Below are positions 1 to 7,696 of a stretch of DNA of 21,924 nucleotides, in pieces (position 1 is the first letter of the stretch; each line of letters opens with the position of its first letter). Location of the stretch: NCBI GenBank assembly GCA_025934635.1, contig JAICWX010000135.1, positions 1 through 21,924 on the forward strand, in the 5' to 3' direction. Origin of the DNA: Streptosporangiaceae bacterium (lineage in GTDB: Bacteria > Actinomycetota > Actinomycetes > Streptosporangiales > Streptosporangiaceae). The translations under genes were made by a program, and so were the position numbers. The notes beneath the pieces are model-generated. The model was not told where the DNA came from. It worked only from the letters and a program-made list of their open reading frames with translations, and ran no database searches.

Positions 1-2
1 CC

Positions 3-293
3 TTCGAGCTGGCCGTCAAGCTGGTCCGGCCGGGCGGCCGGATCGCGAACATCGGCGTGCACGGCGAGGCCGCGACGCTGCACCTGGAAGAGCAGTGGAT
101 CAGGGACATCACGATCACGACCGGCCTGGTGGACACCTCCTCCACGCCGACCCTGATGCGCCTGATCACCACCGGCCAGGTCGACGTCAAGCCGTTCATC
201 ACCCACCACTTCGACCTTGACGCATTCGAAGAGGCCTACGACGTATTCGCCCGCGCGGCCGAGACCAAGGCGCTCAAGGTCGTCCTTACCTGA
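3..293 (+). CDS. Zinc-dependent alcohol dehydrogenase, C-terminal part (5' end outside window)
   Basis: The reading frame is open from the window edge and ends at TGA 291-293, giving about 96 residues. It starts inside the Rossmann fold: VRPGGRIANIGVHG is the usual strand-turn after the NAD(P)-binding domain of medium-chain dehydrogenases. It continues through the C-terminal return to the catalytic domain (the DLDAFEEAYDVF helix) and ends in KALKVVLT, a normal family terminus. The zinc ligands lie upstream and cannot be checked. Family members oxidise alcohols or reduce aldehydes with NAD(P)H in the cytoplasm. The CBS gene begins 14 nt after the stop, on the same strand, so they are probably one transcript. 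In this stress-type neighbourhood a role in disposing of reductant is plausible, but that is inference. Confidence 0.85.
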   Translation, partial: FELAVKLVRPGGRIANIGVHGEAATLHLEEQWIRDITITTGLVDTSSTPTLMRLITTGQVDVKPFITHHFDLDAFEEAYDVFARAAETKALKVVLT

Positions 294-307
294 GGGAGTG
301 AACGAAG

Positions 308-841
308 ATGACGACAGTCCAGGAGATCATGACGACCCGGGTGATCTGGGTCAAGAAGGAGGCGACGTTCCGCGAGATGGCCGTCGCCCTGCACGAGAAC
401 CGGGTCAGCGCCTTTCCCGTGGTCGACGACGACCACAAGGTGATCGGCGTAGTCTCCGAGGCCGACCTGCTGACCAAGGAGGCCCTCGATGACGAGCCCG
501 GCGTGCTGGCCGGGATCCTGCACCGCCGGGACCAGGCCAAGGCGCGCGGGGTCACCGCGGGCGACCTGATGACGACCGCGGTGGTGGCCGTCCGGCCGCA
601 GGACACGGTCGAGCACGCGGCCAAGCTCATGTACGACCGTCGGGTCAAGCGACTCCCGGTGACCGACGCGGACGGGCACCTGGTCGGCATCGTCAGCCGG
701 GCCGACGTGCTCACCGTCTTCGACCGGACCGACGCCGAGATTCACAGGGCGTCGTGGCGGTCCGCGACCGGCTCGACTACCCCCCCGCCGGAGCGTCACG
801 ACGACGGGTTCGGCGGCCTGGCCGGCTTCCCGATGAACTGA
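308..841 (+). CDS. CBS-domain pair protein with truncated, frameshifted BON tail
   Basis: 177 residues. A GAGGGAG-like ribosome site at 292-298 precedes ATG 308. Two CBS motifs are clear: residues about 1-58 (FPVVDDDHKVIGVVSEADLL) and 85-142 (RLPVTDADGHLVGIVSRADV). CBS pairs usually bind AMP/ATP or related ligands and act as energy sensors. The neighbouring paralogue continues into a BON domain; here the sequence jumps after DAEIH (about 745) to DNA that, in the +1 frame, encodes GVVAVRDRLDYP, the normal end of a BON domain. About 50 codons are missing and the frame is wrong at the junction, so the last ~36 residues are not homologous until ERHDDGFGGLAGF. A seven-C run at 780-786 lies where one extra C would restore the frame between the BON tail and that C-terminus. 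The CBS pair may still fold and bind ligand. Confidence 0.85.
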   Translation: MTTVQEIMTTRVIWVKKEATFREMAVALHENRVSAFPVVDDDHKVIGVVSEADLLTKEALDDEPGVLAGILHRRDQAKARGVTAGDLMTTAVVAVRPQDTVEHAAKLMYDRRVKRLPVTDADGHLVGIVSRADVLTVFDRTDAEIHRASWRSATGSTTPPPERHDDGFGGLAGFPMN

Positions 842-855
842 GAGGGCTGACGACA

Positions 856-1518
856 ATGAACGCCACGGTCAAGGACGTGATGACCGCCGAGGTGGTAGCG
901 GTCAGGCGCGATACGACCTTCAAGGAGCTGGCGGCCGCATTGCGCCAGTACCGGGTGAGCGGGTTTCCCGTCGTCGACGAGGCGGGCCGGGTAACTGGCG
1001 TCGTCTCCGAGGCCGACATGCTGGCCAAGGAAGCGCTGGCTGAGCCGGGCGTGGTGGCGGGGCTGCTGCACCACTCCGATGTCCGCAAGGCCGGGGGTCT
1101 GACCGCGGGCGACCTGATGACCCATCAGGTCGTGACCGTCTCCCCGGACGACTCGATCGAGCAGGCCGCCCGGATGATGCATTTCCTCCGGGTCAGGCAG
1201 CTTCCGGTGGTCAACTCCGGCGGTGAGCTCGTCGGGATCGTCAGCCGTTCCGACGTACTCTCCGTGTTCGACCGGCCCGACGAGGACATCCGCAAGGACA
1301 TCGTCGACACCATGCTCCTGCACGAGTTCCTTATCGACCCGCGCCAGTTCCGGGTGACTGTCGAGACCGGCGTGGTGACCATGGAGGGAACTCCGGAGAC
1401 CACTGCGCTCGGTCGCGCCCTGGTGCGCAAGGCCCGGCACGTCCCGGGCGTGGTGGCGGTCAACGACCGCCTCAGCTACCCCGACGACTACCCCGTCGTC
1501 GCCGGACCGGTGCTCTGA
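856..1518 (+). CDS. CBS-CBS-BON domain protein
   Basis: 220 residues from ATG 856, preceded by GAGAGG at 840-845. An upstream in-frame GTG at 754 would only translate the BON remnant of the previous gene and is rejected. CBS 1 (about 1-60, FPVVDEAGRVTGVVSEADML) and CBS 2 (about 80-135, QLPVVNSGGELVGIVSRSDV) are followed by a complete BON domain (about 145-212) ending GVVAVNDRLSYP. CBS pairs bind adenosyl ligands; BON domains are associated with membranes or phospholipids, so the protein may link energy charge to the membrane. It is a tandem paralogue of the preceding gene and looks intact. It starts 14 nt after that stop and sits 3 nt before the next gene, so an operon is very likely. Similar proteins are common in actinobacterial stress and dormancy loci. 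Confidence 0.9.
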   Translation: MNATVKDVMTAEVVAVRRDTTFKELAAALRQYRVSGFPVVDEAGRVTGVVSEADMLAKEALAEPGVVAGLLHHSDVRKAGGLTAGDLMTHQVVTVSPDDSIEQAARMMHFLRVRQLPVVNSGGELVGIVSRSDVLSVFDRPDEDIRKDIVDTMLLHEFLIDPRQFRVTVETGVVTMEGTPETTALGRALVRKARHVPGVVAVNDRLSYPDDYPVVAGPVL

Positions 1519-1521
1519 GCC

Positions 1522-2229
1522 ATGACCGCCGCCACTGCCGCCGTGACCTTCGATCCGGCCATGACCACGGGACTCCCCGAACCTGCGCGCCGGTGGCTCG
1601 ACCACGCGATCGAGCCGGGGACGCCGCTGTGGAGCCGCGCCGAGCTGACCATGCACGGCCAGATCAAGCTCGGCCGGTGGCGGCCGTTCACCGCCCGCCA
1701 GGTCCTGACCCCGCCCGGCGGCTACATCTGGGCCGCCACGGCCCGGGTGGCGGGCCTGCCAGTGACCGGCTACGACCGGCTCGGTGCTGACGGGGGCGAA
1801 ATGCGCTGGCGGCTGCTGCGACTGATCCCGGTGCTGACCGCATCGGGCCCCGACATCACCCGCAGTGCCTGCGGGCGCCTGGCCGGGGAGATCGTCCTGA
1901 TCCCGACCGCGTTCCGGCACGCAGCCTGGAGCCAGGCGGAGTGCGCCAACACCGCGATCGCCACCTGGCAGTTCGGTGACGACACCGAAGCCGCCGAAAT
2001 CCGGGTCAGGCGGAGCGGTCGGCTCGCCGAGATCCGCGTGAATCGCTGGGGCAACCCCGGCGGCGCGCCGTTCGACCGGTATCCGTTCGGCGTCCGGGTC
2101 GAGGCCGAATCGACGTTCGGCGGGATCACCATCCCCTCGGTGTTCCGGGCCGGCTGGTGGTGGGGTACCGGCCGGGCCCGCGAGGGCGAGTTCTTCCGGG
2201 CCGAGATCACCGGCGCGGTTTTCAGCTAA
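1522..2229 (+). CDS. Uncharacterised protein, DUF6544-like
   Basis: 235 residues from ATG 1522, 3 nt after the CBS-BON stop, implying translational coupling. I recognise the pattern of an uncharacterised actinobacterial family: N-terminal LPEPARRWLDHAIEPG, then GQIKLGRWRPFTARQVL, then EMRWRLLRLIPVLTASGPD and TRSACGRLAGE. The DUF6544 name is from memory and needs a profile search. No signal peptide, membrane segment or catalytic motif is apparent; the many Trp and aromatic residues with alternating short strands suggest a beta-rich fold that could bind a lipid or other hydrophobic ligand (inference only). It is the fourth member of the ADH-CBS-CBS/BON run and precedes the acetyltransferase fusion by 11 nt, so it is co-transcribed with stress and acetate genes. 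Function unknown. Confidence 0.75.
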   Translation: MTAATAAVTFDPAMTTGLPEPARRWLDHAIEPGTPLWSRAELTMHGQIKLGRWRPFTARQVLTPPGGYIWAATARVAGLPVTGYDRLGADGGEMRWRLLRLIPVLTASGPDITRSACGRLAGEIVLIPTAFRHAAWSQAECANTAIATWQFGDDTEAAEIRVRRSGRLAEIRVNRWGNPGGAPFDRYPFGVRVEAESTFGGITIPSVFRAGWWWGTGRAREGEFFRAEITGAVFS

Positions 2230-2240
2230 AGGAGACACCG

Positions 2241-4652
2241 ATGAATACGGCGCAGGACACCGACCGGGTGTACGCGCTCCTGGCCGACGGCACGACGGTC
2301 GAGATCAGGCAAGCCGGTCCGGGCGACCACGACGCGGTTCTCGCCATGCACGAGGCAATGGCCCCGGATAACATCTACCTGCGCTTCTTCAGCTACAGCC
2401 GGCGGTCAGCCGAGATCGAGGCCGGGCGGATCTGCCGCGATCCGGCCCCGGGGAACGCCGCCCTGCTCGCCCTGAGCGGCAGCGAACTGGTCGGCGTAGC
2501 CAGCTACGCCGAGCTCATCGGGCATCCCGGGCTGGCCGAGGTCGCCTTCGCGGTAGCCGACCACATGCACCACAAGGGCATCGCGACCCTGCTGCTCGAG
2601 CACCTGGTCTCACTGGCCCGGAGCCGCCAGGTCACCACGTTCACGGCCGAGACGTTGACCGAGAACCGGGCCATGCTGAAGGTGTTCGCCGATGCCGGCC
2701 TGCCGGTCCAGCGGCGCTTCGACGGCGATGCCTACGAGCTGACGTTCCCGCTGCCCCGCGACGAGGACGGCACCGCGCTGGACACCTACCTCAGCGCCGT
2801 GGCCGCGCGGGAGAGCAGCGCGGACATCGCCAGCCTGCGGCACCTGCTCGCGCCCGAGTCAGTCGTCGTGATCGGCGCCAGCCGCCGCCGCGAAGCGATC
2901 GGCCGGGTGATCCTGGAGAATATCCGCGGCGGCGGGTACGCGGGCCGCCTGTACACCGTGAACCCCCGGGCCCGGCAGATCGACGGCGAGCACTGCCTGG
3001 CTTCGGTACTCGACCTGCCGGAGCCCGCTGACCTGGCGGTCATCGCCGTGCCCGCCCCGGCCGTGCTCGGCGTGGCCGAGCAGTGCGGCCAGCGCGGCGT
3101 GCGGTCGCTCGTGGTGATCACGTCCGGCCTGGACGCCGCGGCCTGCGCCGACCTGCTCGCCGTGTGCCGGCGGCACGGCATGCGGCTGGTGGGGCCCGGC
3201 TGCTTCGGCGTGGCCGTGCCCGGCCTCGGACTGGACGCCACCTTCGACGCCACCCGGCTGCGGCCCGGCGCGGCCGGGATGATGTCGCAGTCCGGCGGGG
3301 TCGGCGTCGCCCTGGCCGGCCAGCTGTCCCGGATCGGCATCGGGATCTCCTCGTTCGCCTCGGTCGGCGGCAAGCTCGACGTGTCCGGCAACGACATGCT
3401 GATGTGGTGGGAACACGACAACGTGACCCGGCTGGCCGTGCTGTACCTCGAGTCGTTCGGCAACCCGCGCAAGTTCGCCCGCACGGCCCGGCGGGTCGGC
3501 GCGAAGATGCCCGTGCTTACCGTCCGCGCTGCCAGTAACGGGCAGGGCTCCGCCGCTGACCAGGCGCTGTTCGAGCAGGCCGGGGTCATTGCCACGGGCA
3601 GCTTCGGCGAGCTGGCCGATACTGCCGCGCTGCTCGCCACCCAGCCGGTCCCGGCCGGGGCGACCGTCGCCATCGTGTCCAACGCGGACGGCGCCGGGGC
3701 GCTGGCCGCCAGCGCGTGCGCGGAACTCGGCCTGACCGTCCATCAGCCACGCGGGCTGACCAGGCGGCGGCTGCGCACGCTGCTGCCCGGCGGCACGGTT
3801 ACCGGCCCGGTCGACACCACGGCCGCCGTCTCCGGCGAGGATTTCCGCCGTTGCCTGGAACTGCTCGCCGCCGCCGACGGGGTGGACGCGATGATCGCGC
3901 TGGTCCTGCCCACCGGCGCCACCAGCGACCTGATCACGGCGATCCAGGACGCTGACGTTCGCATCCCGCTCGCCGCCGTCGCGCTCGACCAGGCGGAATC
4001 CGTCCGGTTGCTGCCGCGGCCGGCTGACGGCGGTCAGCTTCCCGTTTACGGTTACCCGGAGTCGGCCGCCACCGCCCTGGCCCACGCGGTCAGGTACGGG
4101 ACCTGGCGGACCGAGCCACGCGGCCAGGTGCCCAGCCTGCCTGACGTCCGGGCCGCAGATGCCCACGCGCTGGTCACCGGGTTCCTGCATCACGAGCCCG
4201 GTGGCGGCTGGCTGCCCGCCGGCAAGGCCGCCGACCTGCTGCATTGCTACGGGATAGGGCTGGCTGATGCCAAGTCGGCCGTGATCACCGGCGGCACCGA
4301 GCTGCGGATCGGGGTGACCGATGACCACGTGTTCGGTCCGCTGGTGGAACTTGGTCCCAGCGACCACGCGGCCCGGCTCACGCCGCTGACCGACACCGAC
4401 GCCGACGCACTGATCCGCTCGGTCCGTGCCGCGCCGCTGATGCTCGGAGGCAGCGGGGAGCCAGCCGCCGACCTGGAGACCCTGCGCGAACTGCTGCTGA
4501 GGGTCTCCCGGCTCGCCGATGACCTGCCCGAGGTCACCGAGCTCGACCTCAGTCCGGTCATCGCCAAGCCGCACGGCGTGTTCACGCTGGGCGCGCGGAT
4601 CAAGGTAGCGCCTTGCCCGCCGCAGGACCCCTTCCTCCGCCGGTTGCGCTGA
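2241..4652 (+). CDS. GNAT-acyl-CoA synthetase (NDP-forming) fusion, PatA-like protein acetyltransferase, with gutted ATP-grasp domain
   Basis: 803 residues from ATG 2241, with AAAGGAG at 2228-2234. Residues 20-170 are a GNAT domain: acetyl-CoA loop HHKGIA at 110-115 and a candidate general base Glu100. Residues 204-300 form the CoA-binding Rossmann domain (SVVVIGASRRREAIG), followed by the succinyl-CoA-ligase-like domain (GPGCFG 318-323, where GPNCxG is usual; MSQSGGVG; SVGGKLDVSGND). The C-terminal ATP-grasp part (about 665-803) is too short: after GIGLADAKSAV the sequence jumps to ITGGTELRIGV (junction about 4275-4290), dropping some 65-70 residues that normally hold the ATP-binding Lys (VALKA, HKSD). 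A second gap of about 10 residues falls at 4350-4365, at the usual GLGG loop. Streptomyces lividans PatA has the same GNAT-first order, and there the synthetase half is regulatory, so lysine acetylation could persist. Confidence 0.88.
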   Translation: MNTAQDTDRVYALLADGTTVEIRQAGPGDHDAVLAMHEAMAPDNIYLRFFSYSRRSAEIEAGRICRDPAPGNAALLALSGSELVGVASYAELIGHPGLAEVAFAVADHMHHKGIATLLLEHLVSLARSRQVTTFTAETLTENRAMLKVFADAGLPVQRRFDGDAYELTFPLPRDEDGTALDTYLSAVAARESSADIASLRHLLAPESVVVIGASRRREAIGRVILENIRGGGYAGRLYTVNPRARQIDGEHCLASVLDLPEPADLAVIAVPAPAVLGVAEQCGQRGVRSLVVITSGLDAAACADLLAVCRRHGMRLVGPGCFGVAVPGLGLDATFDATRLRPGAAGMMSQSGGVGVALAGQLSRIGIGISSFASVGGKLDVSGNDMLMWWEHDNVTRLAVLYLESFGNPRKFARTARRVGAKMPVLTVRAASNGQGSAADQALFEQAGVIATGSFGELADTAALLATQPVPAGATVAIVSNADGAGALAASACAELGLTVHQPRGLTRRRLRTLLPGGTVTGPVDTTAAVSGEDFRRCLELLAAADGVDAMIALVLPTGATSDLITAIQDADVRIPLAAVALDQAESVRLLPRPADGGQLPVYGYPESAATALAHAVRYGTWRTEPRGQVPSLPDVRAADAHALVTGFLHHEPGGGWLPAGKAADLLHCYGIGLADAKSAVITGGTELRIGVTDDHVFGPLVELGPSDHAARLTPLTDTDADALIRSVRAAPLMLGGSGEPAADLETLRELLLRVSRLADDLPEVTELDLSPVIAKPHGVFTLGARIKVAPCPPQDPFLRRLR

Positions 4653-4700
4653 CCCGAGCCGAAATCAGGCACACCACCCGTTCGGATAAGAAATTTAAGA

Positions 4701-5571
4701 ATGACCATGACTGAGCCGGGCCCGCTGACCGCCCGCGAGCTTGACGCGCTTGACGCCTGGTGGCGTGCCGCCAATTACCTATCTGTGGGGCAGATCTACT
4801 TGCTCGGCAACCCGCTGCTGACCGAACCCTGCGGCCCGAGCACGTCAAGCCGCGGCTGCTCGGGCACTGGGGCACCACGCCGGGGCTGAACCTGATCTAC
4901 GCCCACCTGAACCGGGTGATCAAGAACCAGGACCTGAACGTCATCTACATAGCGGGCCCAGGGCATGGCGGGCCAGGCATGGTGGCGAACGCTTAGCTCG
5001 AGGGCACCTACAGCGAGGTGTACCCGAGCATCACTCCAGATGCGGCGGGGATGGCTGCCTTGTTCCGGCAGTTCTCCTTCCCCGGCGGTATCCCCTCGCA
5101 CGTCGCACCGGAGACGCCCGGCTCGATCCACGAGGGCGGCGAGCTCGGCTACTCGCTGGCCCACGCCTACGGGGGCGGCGTTCGACAACCCCGACCTGAT
5201 CGTGGCCTGCGTGATCGGCGACGGGGAGGCCGAGACCGGGCCGCTCGCCGCCAGTTGGCACGCTAATAAGTTCCTCAATCCCGCCACCGACGGCGCGGTA
5301 CTACCGCCGCAACGGGCACGCCAACTTCCACGTCCGCGGCTACAAGGAGGAGGGCACCACCACCACGCCGTTCGACATGGTCATGCTCAACGACCTGGAC
5401 CGCTATCACCTGGTCATGGACGTGATCGACCGGTTGCCCGGGCTGGCCGCCACGGCCGGTCACGTTCGTCAGCTGATGGCGGACAAGCGTATCGAGGCCC
5501 GCGCCTACATCCGTGATCAGGGCGAAGACGCCCCCGAGGTGGCCAACTGGAAGTGGCCGCATCAATCGTGA
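4701..5571 (+). pseudogene. xfp: Phosphoketolase remnant (xylulose-5-P/fructose-6-P phosphoketolase)
   Basis: Intact enzymes have about 790 residues and cleave xylulose-5-phosphate to acetyl phosphate with thiamine diphosphate. Here pieces of both ends remain in different frames. ATG 4701 gives the N-terminus ([20 protein letters not shown]); the frame is lost near 4829 by one missing base; it resumes with [20 protein letters not shown], and TAG at 4991-4993 replaces the expected Tyr codon before [10 protein letters not shown]. An extra G in a five-G run near 5170 shifts the frame again into [20 protein letters not shown] and [10 protein letters not shown]. At about 5300 the sequence jumps to the C-terminal end, [18 protein letters not shown] to [13 protein letters not shown], so roughly 500 central residues are absent. 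It cannot make an active enzyme. It begins 48 nt after the acetyltransferase fusion, consistent with an old acetate operon. Confidence 0.93.
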
Positions 5572-5681
5572 TCGTGGCCGTCGACGCCGGACCGGGCAGT
5601 CCAGAGTTACGCGGGCTGTCCGCGGCGGAGGTGAAGCTGTGGCCGGTTGCGCTGTGGGACCTTGGTCCCGGTCGGCGATGA
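5568..5681 (+). other. Possible 37-codon ORF coupled to the phosphoketolase stop; perhaps acetate-kinase 5' remnant
   Basis: GTG 5568 overlaps the phosphoketolase stop (GTGA), the arrangement expected for a translationally coupled next gene. The frame reads IVAVDAGPGSPELRGLSAAE and ends at TGA 5679-5681. Acetate kinase often follows phosphoketolase and starts with a phosphate-binding NAGSSSLK-type strand; VDAGPGSPEL could be a degraded version, but the similarity is weak and nothing further of acetate kinase is visible before the cytochrome gene. I treat it as a possible remnant, not a gene. Confidence 0.2.
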
Positions 5682-5756
5682 CCGATATCACTACGGGTCG
5701 CTAGCGAAAGACCGACAAGCTGGGCGCATCAATTGCTGGCCGACCTGGAGGCCCCG

Positions 5757-7625
5757 GTGGATTCCCTCGTTCTGGCAGGACACGCCCCCGCCGCCGTTGA
5801 CCTGAACCACCCCGGTTCGTACGTGACGTGGAACGTCTTCACCATCTCAGTGGCGAACCTCGTGCTCATCGCGGTCATGGTCGTCATCTTCGGGGCCGCT
5901 CTGCTGCTCCCGTTCCCCGGACGGCACCGCCACGGTGAGCTGGTCGAGCAGGCACCCGAGGCCGACGAGACCGAGACCGCCACCGACAGCTCGGGCGCCC
6001 TCCCCGGTGACGAGCGAATGTGGACGGCGCGCTTCCGCCGCCGCGCCCTCACCACTCTCCCGCCGGGCAAGCTCCTGCCCGACCGCCAGCCCGCCTACGT
6101 CTCCTCCTGGGTGTACATCTTCGGCGTGGCTTCTCTGGTCGCGTTCGGCATGGCGGTCGTGAGCGGCTTCACGATCGCGCTCGGCGGCACCGACTGGTGG
6201 CACACCAACCCGGTCGGCCACTTCTTCAACAGCCTGCACCTGTGGAGCGTCGAGCTGTTCATGGCGCTGCTGGTCATCCACCTGTGGGGCAAGTTCTGGA
6301 TGGCCGCCTGGCGCGGCCGCCGCGCGCTGACCTGGATCACCGGCGTGGTGGCGTTCCTGGCCTCGGTCGTGGAATGCTTCACCGGCTACTTGTCCCAGCA
6401 GAACTTCGACTCGCAGTGGATCGCCACCAACGGCAAGGACGCGTTCAACGCGGCCGGGGTCGGCGCGTTCTTCAACCTGATGAACTCTGGCCAGATGCTG
6501 CTGTGGCACGTGGTGCTCATCCCGGTCCTGCTGGTCGCGCTGATCGGCGCGCACGTGCTGCTGGTCCGGATGCGCGGCGTCAGCCACCCGCTGCCGGCCG
6601 CCCGACCCCGCGGTCTCGCCGCCAGGCGCGCCGCCGCCCGCGCCGACCGGGCTGCCTGGCGCGGCCCGACCAGGCAATACGACATCCTCAAAGAAGGCAG
6701 CATCGCTGCGCTGATCATCGCGGTGCTCACCGTGGGCCTGGCCAGCCTGCTGTCCTCGCCGGACATTCCGTCGGTCACGGTGAAGAGCTGGGTCCAGGTC
6801 GACCCGGGCGGCTTCCTCGCCACCGCCGCCTCCGAGCTGAACGCAACCAGCGGCAGTGCCACCCTGGGGCCGCCCTACAACACCAACGGCGACCCGCAGC
6901 GGGTCCTGGTCGCCCCGGCGAGCTGGGCCGGGGTCCGGCAGCCGCTCGACACGGCGCAGGTCTTCGTGCTCGGCCCGCTGTCCAGCGTGGCGCCTACTGA
7001 CCCGGCGCTGGCGTCGGCGCTGGCCACCTACAAGGCCGCCTCGGCCGACCAGCAGGTCAAGTGGGCCACCGCCTACTTCAGCGTGGCCCCCAAGGTGAAG
7101 TTCGGCAGCCGCGGCACCCCGGTGGTCCCCGCGGCCAGCGACGGCCCGGTCCCGGTCATGCTGGCCACCGAGCTCACCCTGGCCCGCAGCGGCGCGATCG
7201 ACACCGACCTGCTCGCCCAGCGTCAGTTCTACGGCTCTGACTTCACCAAGCCGCTGCTGTTCCTCGCGGACGGCGACTACTACAACAACCTGGCGGCCGC
7301 CGAGCACCTGACCGGTGACGACTGGGGCGTGATGAACGAGACCGGCAGTTACCCGGGCCAGCCCTGGCTGTGGCTGTTCCAGGTGTGGTACCACATGCAG
7401 CCTGGCTGGGGTAACTCTGACAACATCGACCTGATCGCGATCCTCATGACCGGCGTGGGCACCCTGCTGCTGCTGTTCATCCCGTTTATCCCCGGCCTGC
7501 GCGACATCCCGAGGTGGATCCCGGTGCACCGGCTCATCTGGCGGAACTGGAACCGGCGGGCGGCCGGTTCTCTGGACCAGCCTGAGCCGAGCGGAGATAT
7601 CCAGGAGCTCGATCAGCGATCCTGA
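5757..7625 (+). CDS. Membrane cytochrome b (b6-type N-terminal domain) with extra N-terminal helix and large extracytoplasmic domain
   Basis: 622 residues from GTG 5757, chosen for GGAGG at 5747-5751; TTG 5733 is in frame but has no such site. Predicted helices: 27-52 (extra N-terminal anchor), 118-142, 160-182, 192-213, 248-272, 315-333 and 559-581. Bis-haem ligands fit cytochrome b: His161/His175 (14 apart) in SLHLWSVELFMALLVIHLWG and His251/His266 (15 apart, the spacing seen in cytochrome b6) in LLWHVVLIPVLLVALIGAHV. Helices 6 and 7 are separated by about 225 residues, probably outside the membrane, of no fold I recognise. This differs from actinobacterial QcrB (about 540 residues with a cytochrome b C-terminal half). 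No Rieske or cytochrome c gene is in the window. It likely moves electrons from quinol; partner and acceptor are unknown. It follows the phosphoketolase remnant by about 185 bp. Confidence 0.85.
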   Translation: MDSLVLAGHAPAAVDLNHPGSYVTWNVFTISVANLVLIAVMVVIFGAALLLPFPGRHRHGELVEQAPEADETETATDSSGALPGDERMWTARFRRRALTTLPPGKLLPDRQPAYVSSWVYIFGVASLVAFGMAVVSGFTIALGGTDWWHTNPVGHFFNSLHLWSVELFMALLVIHLWGKFWMAAWRGRRALTWITGVVAFLASVVECFTGYLSQQNFDSQWIATNGKDAFNAAGVGAFFNLMNSGQMLLWHVVLIPVLLVALIGAHVLLVRMRGVSHPLPAARPRGLAARRAAARADRAAWRGPTRQYDILKEGSIAALIIAVLTVGLASLLSSPDIPSVTVKSWVQVDPGGFLATAASELNATSGSATLGPPYNTNGDPQRVLVAPASWAGVRQPLDTAQVFVLGPLSSVAPTDPALASALATYKAASADQQVKWATAYFSVAPKVKFGSRGTPVVPAASDGPVPVMLATELTLARSGAIDTDLLAQRQFYGSDFTKPLLFLADGDYYNNLAAAEHLTGDDWGVMNETGSYPGQPWLWLFQVWYHMQPGWGNSDNIDLIAILMTGVGTLLLLFIPFIPGLRDIPRWIPVHRLIWRNWNRRAAGSLDQPEPSGDIQELDQRS

Positions 7626-7637
7626 CCGAGATGTCGT

Positions 7638-7652
7638 CGCCGAAAAGGCGAG
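7638..7652 (+). terminator. Small hairpin after the cytochrome b gene
   Basis: TCGCC-GAAAA-GGCGA forms a 5-bp perfect stem with a 5-nt loop 13 nt after the cytochrome b stop. It has no U-tract and is short, so it is at most a weak terminator or an mRNA 3'-end stabiliser. The position between two transcription units, just ahead of a candidate promoter at 7697, is the main support. Confidence 0.2.
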
Positions 7653-7696
7653 GCCGGATCGTCCCGACGGTGGACGCGGTTGGAATGCTGTGCCCG

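Noticed and set aside
754..855. Upstream in-frame start for the CBS-BON gene
   Set aside because: It would translate the out-of-frame BON remnant of the previous gene; the ATG at 856 has a ribosome site and matches the paralogue's start.
796..2238. 480-codon minus-strand open frame across the CBS and DUF6544-like genes
   Set aside because: Shadow of well-supported plus-strand genes; no family features.
2859..4574. Long minus-strand open frame of 571 codons
   Set aside because: Antisense to the PatA-like gene, low-complexity composition, no recognisable motif.
4780..5300. Programmed frameshifting as an explanation for the phosphoketolase frame changes
   Set aside because: An in-frame stop and a ~500-residue loss accompany the shifts, so decay explains it better.
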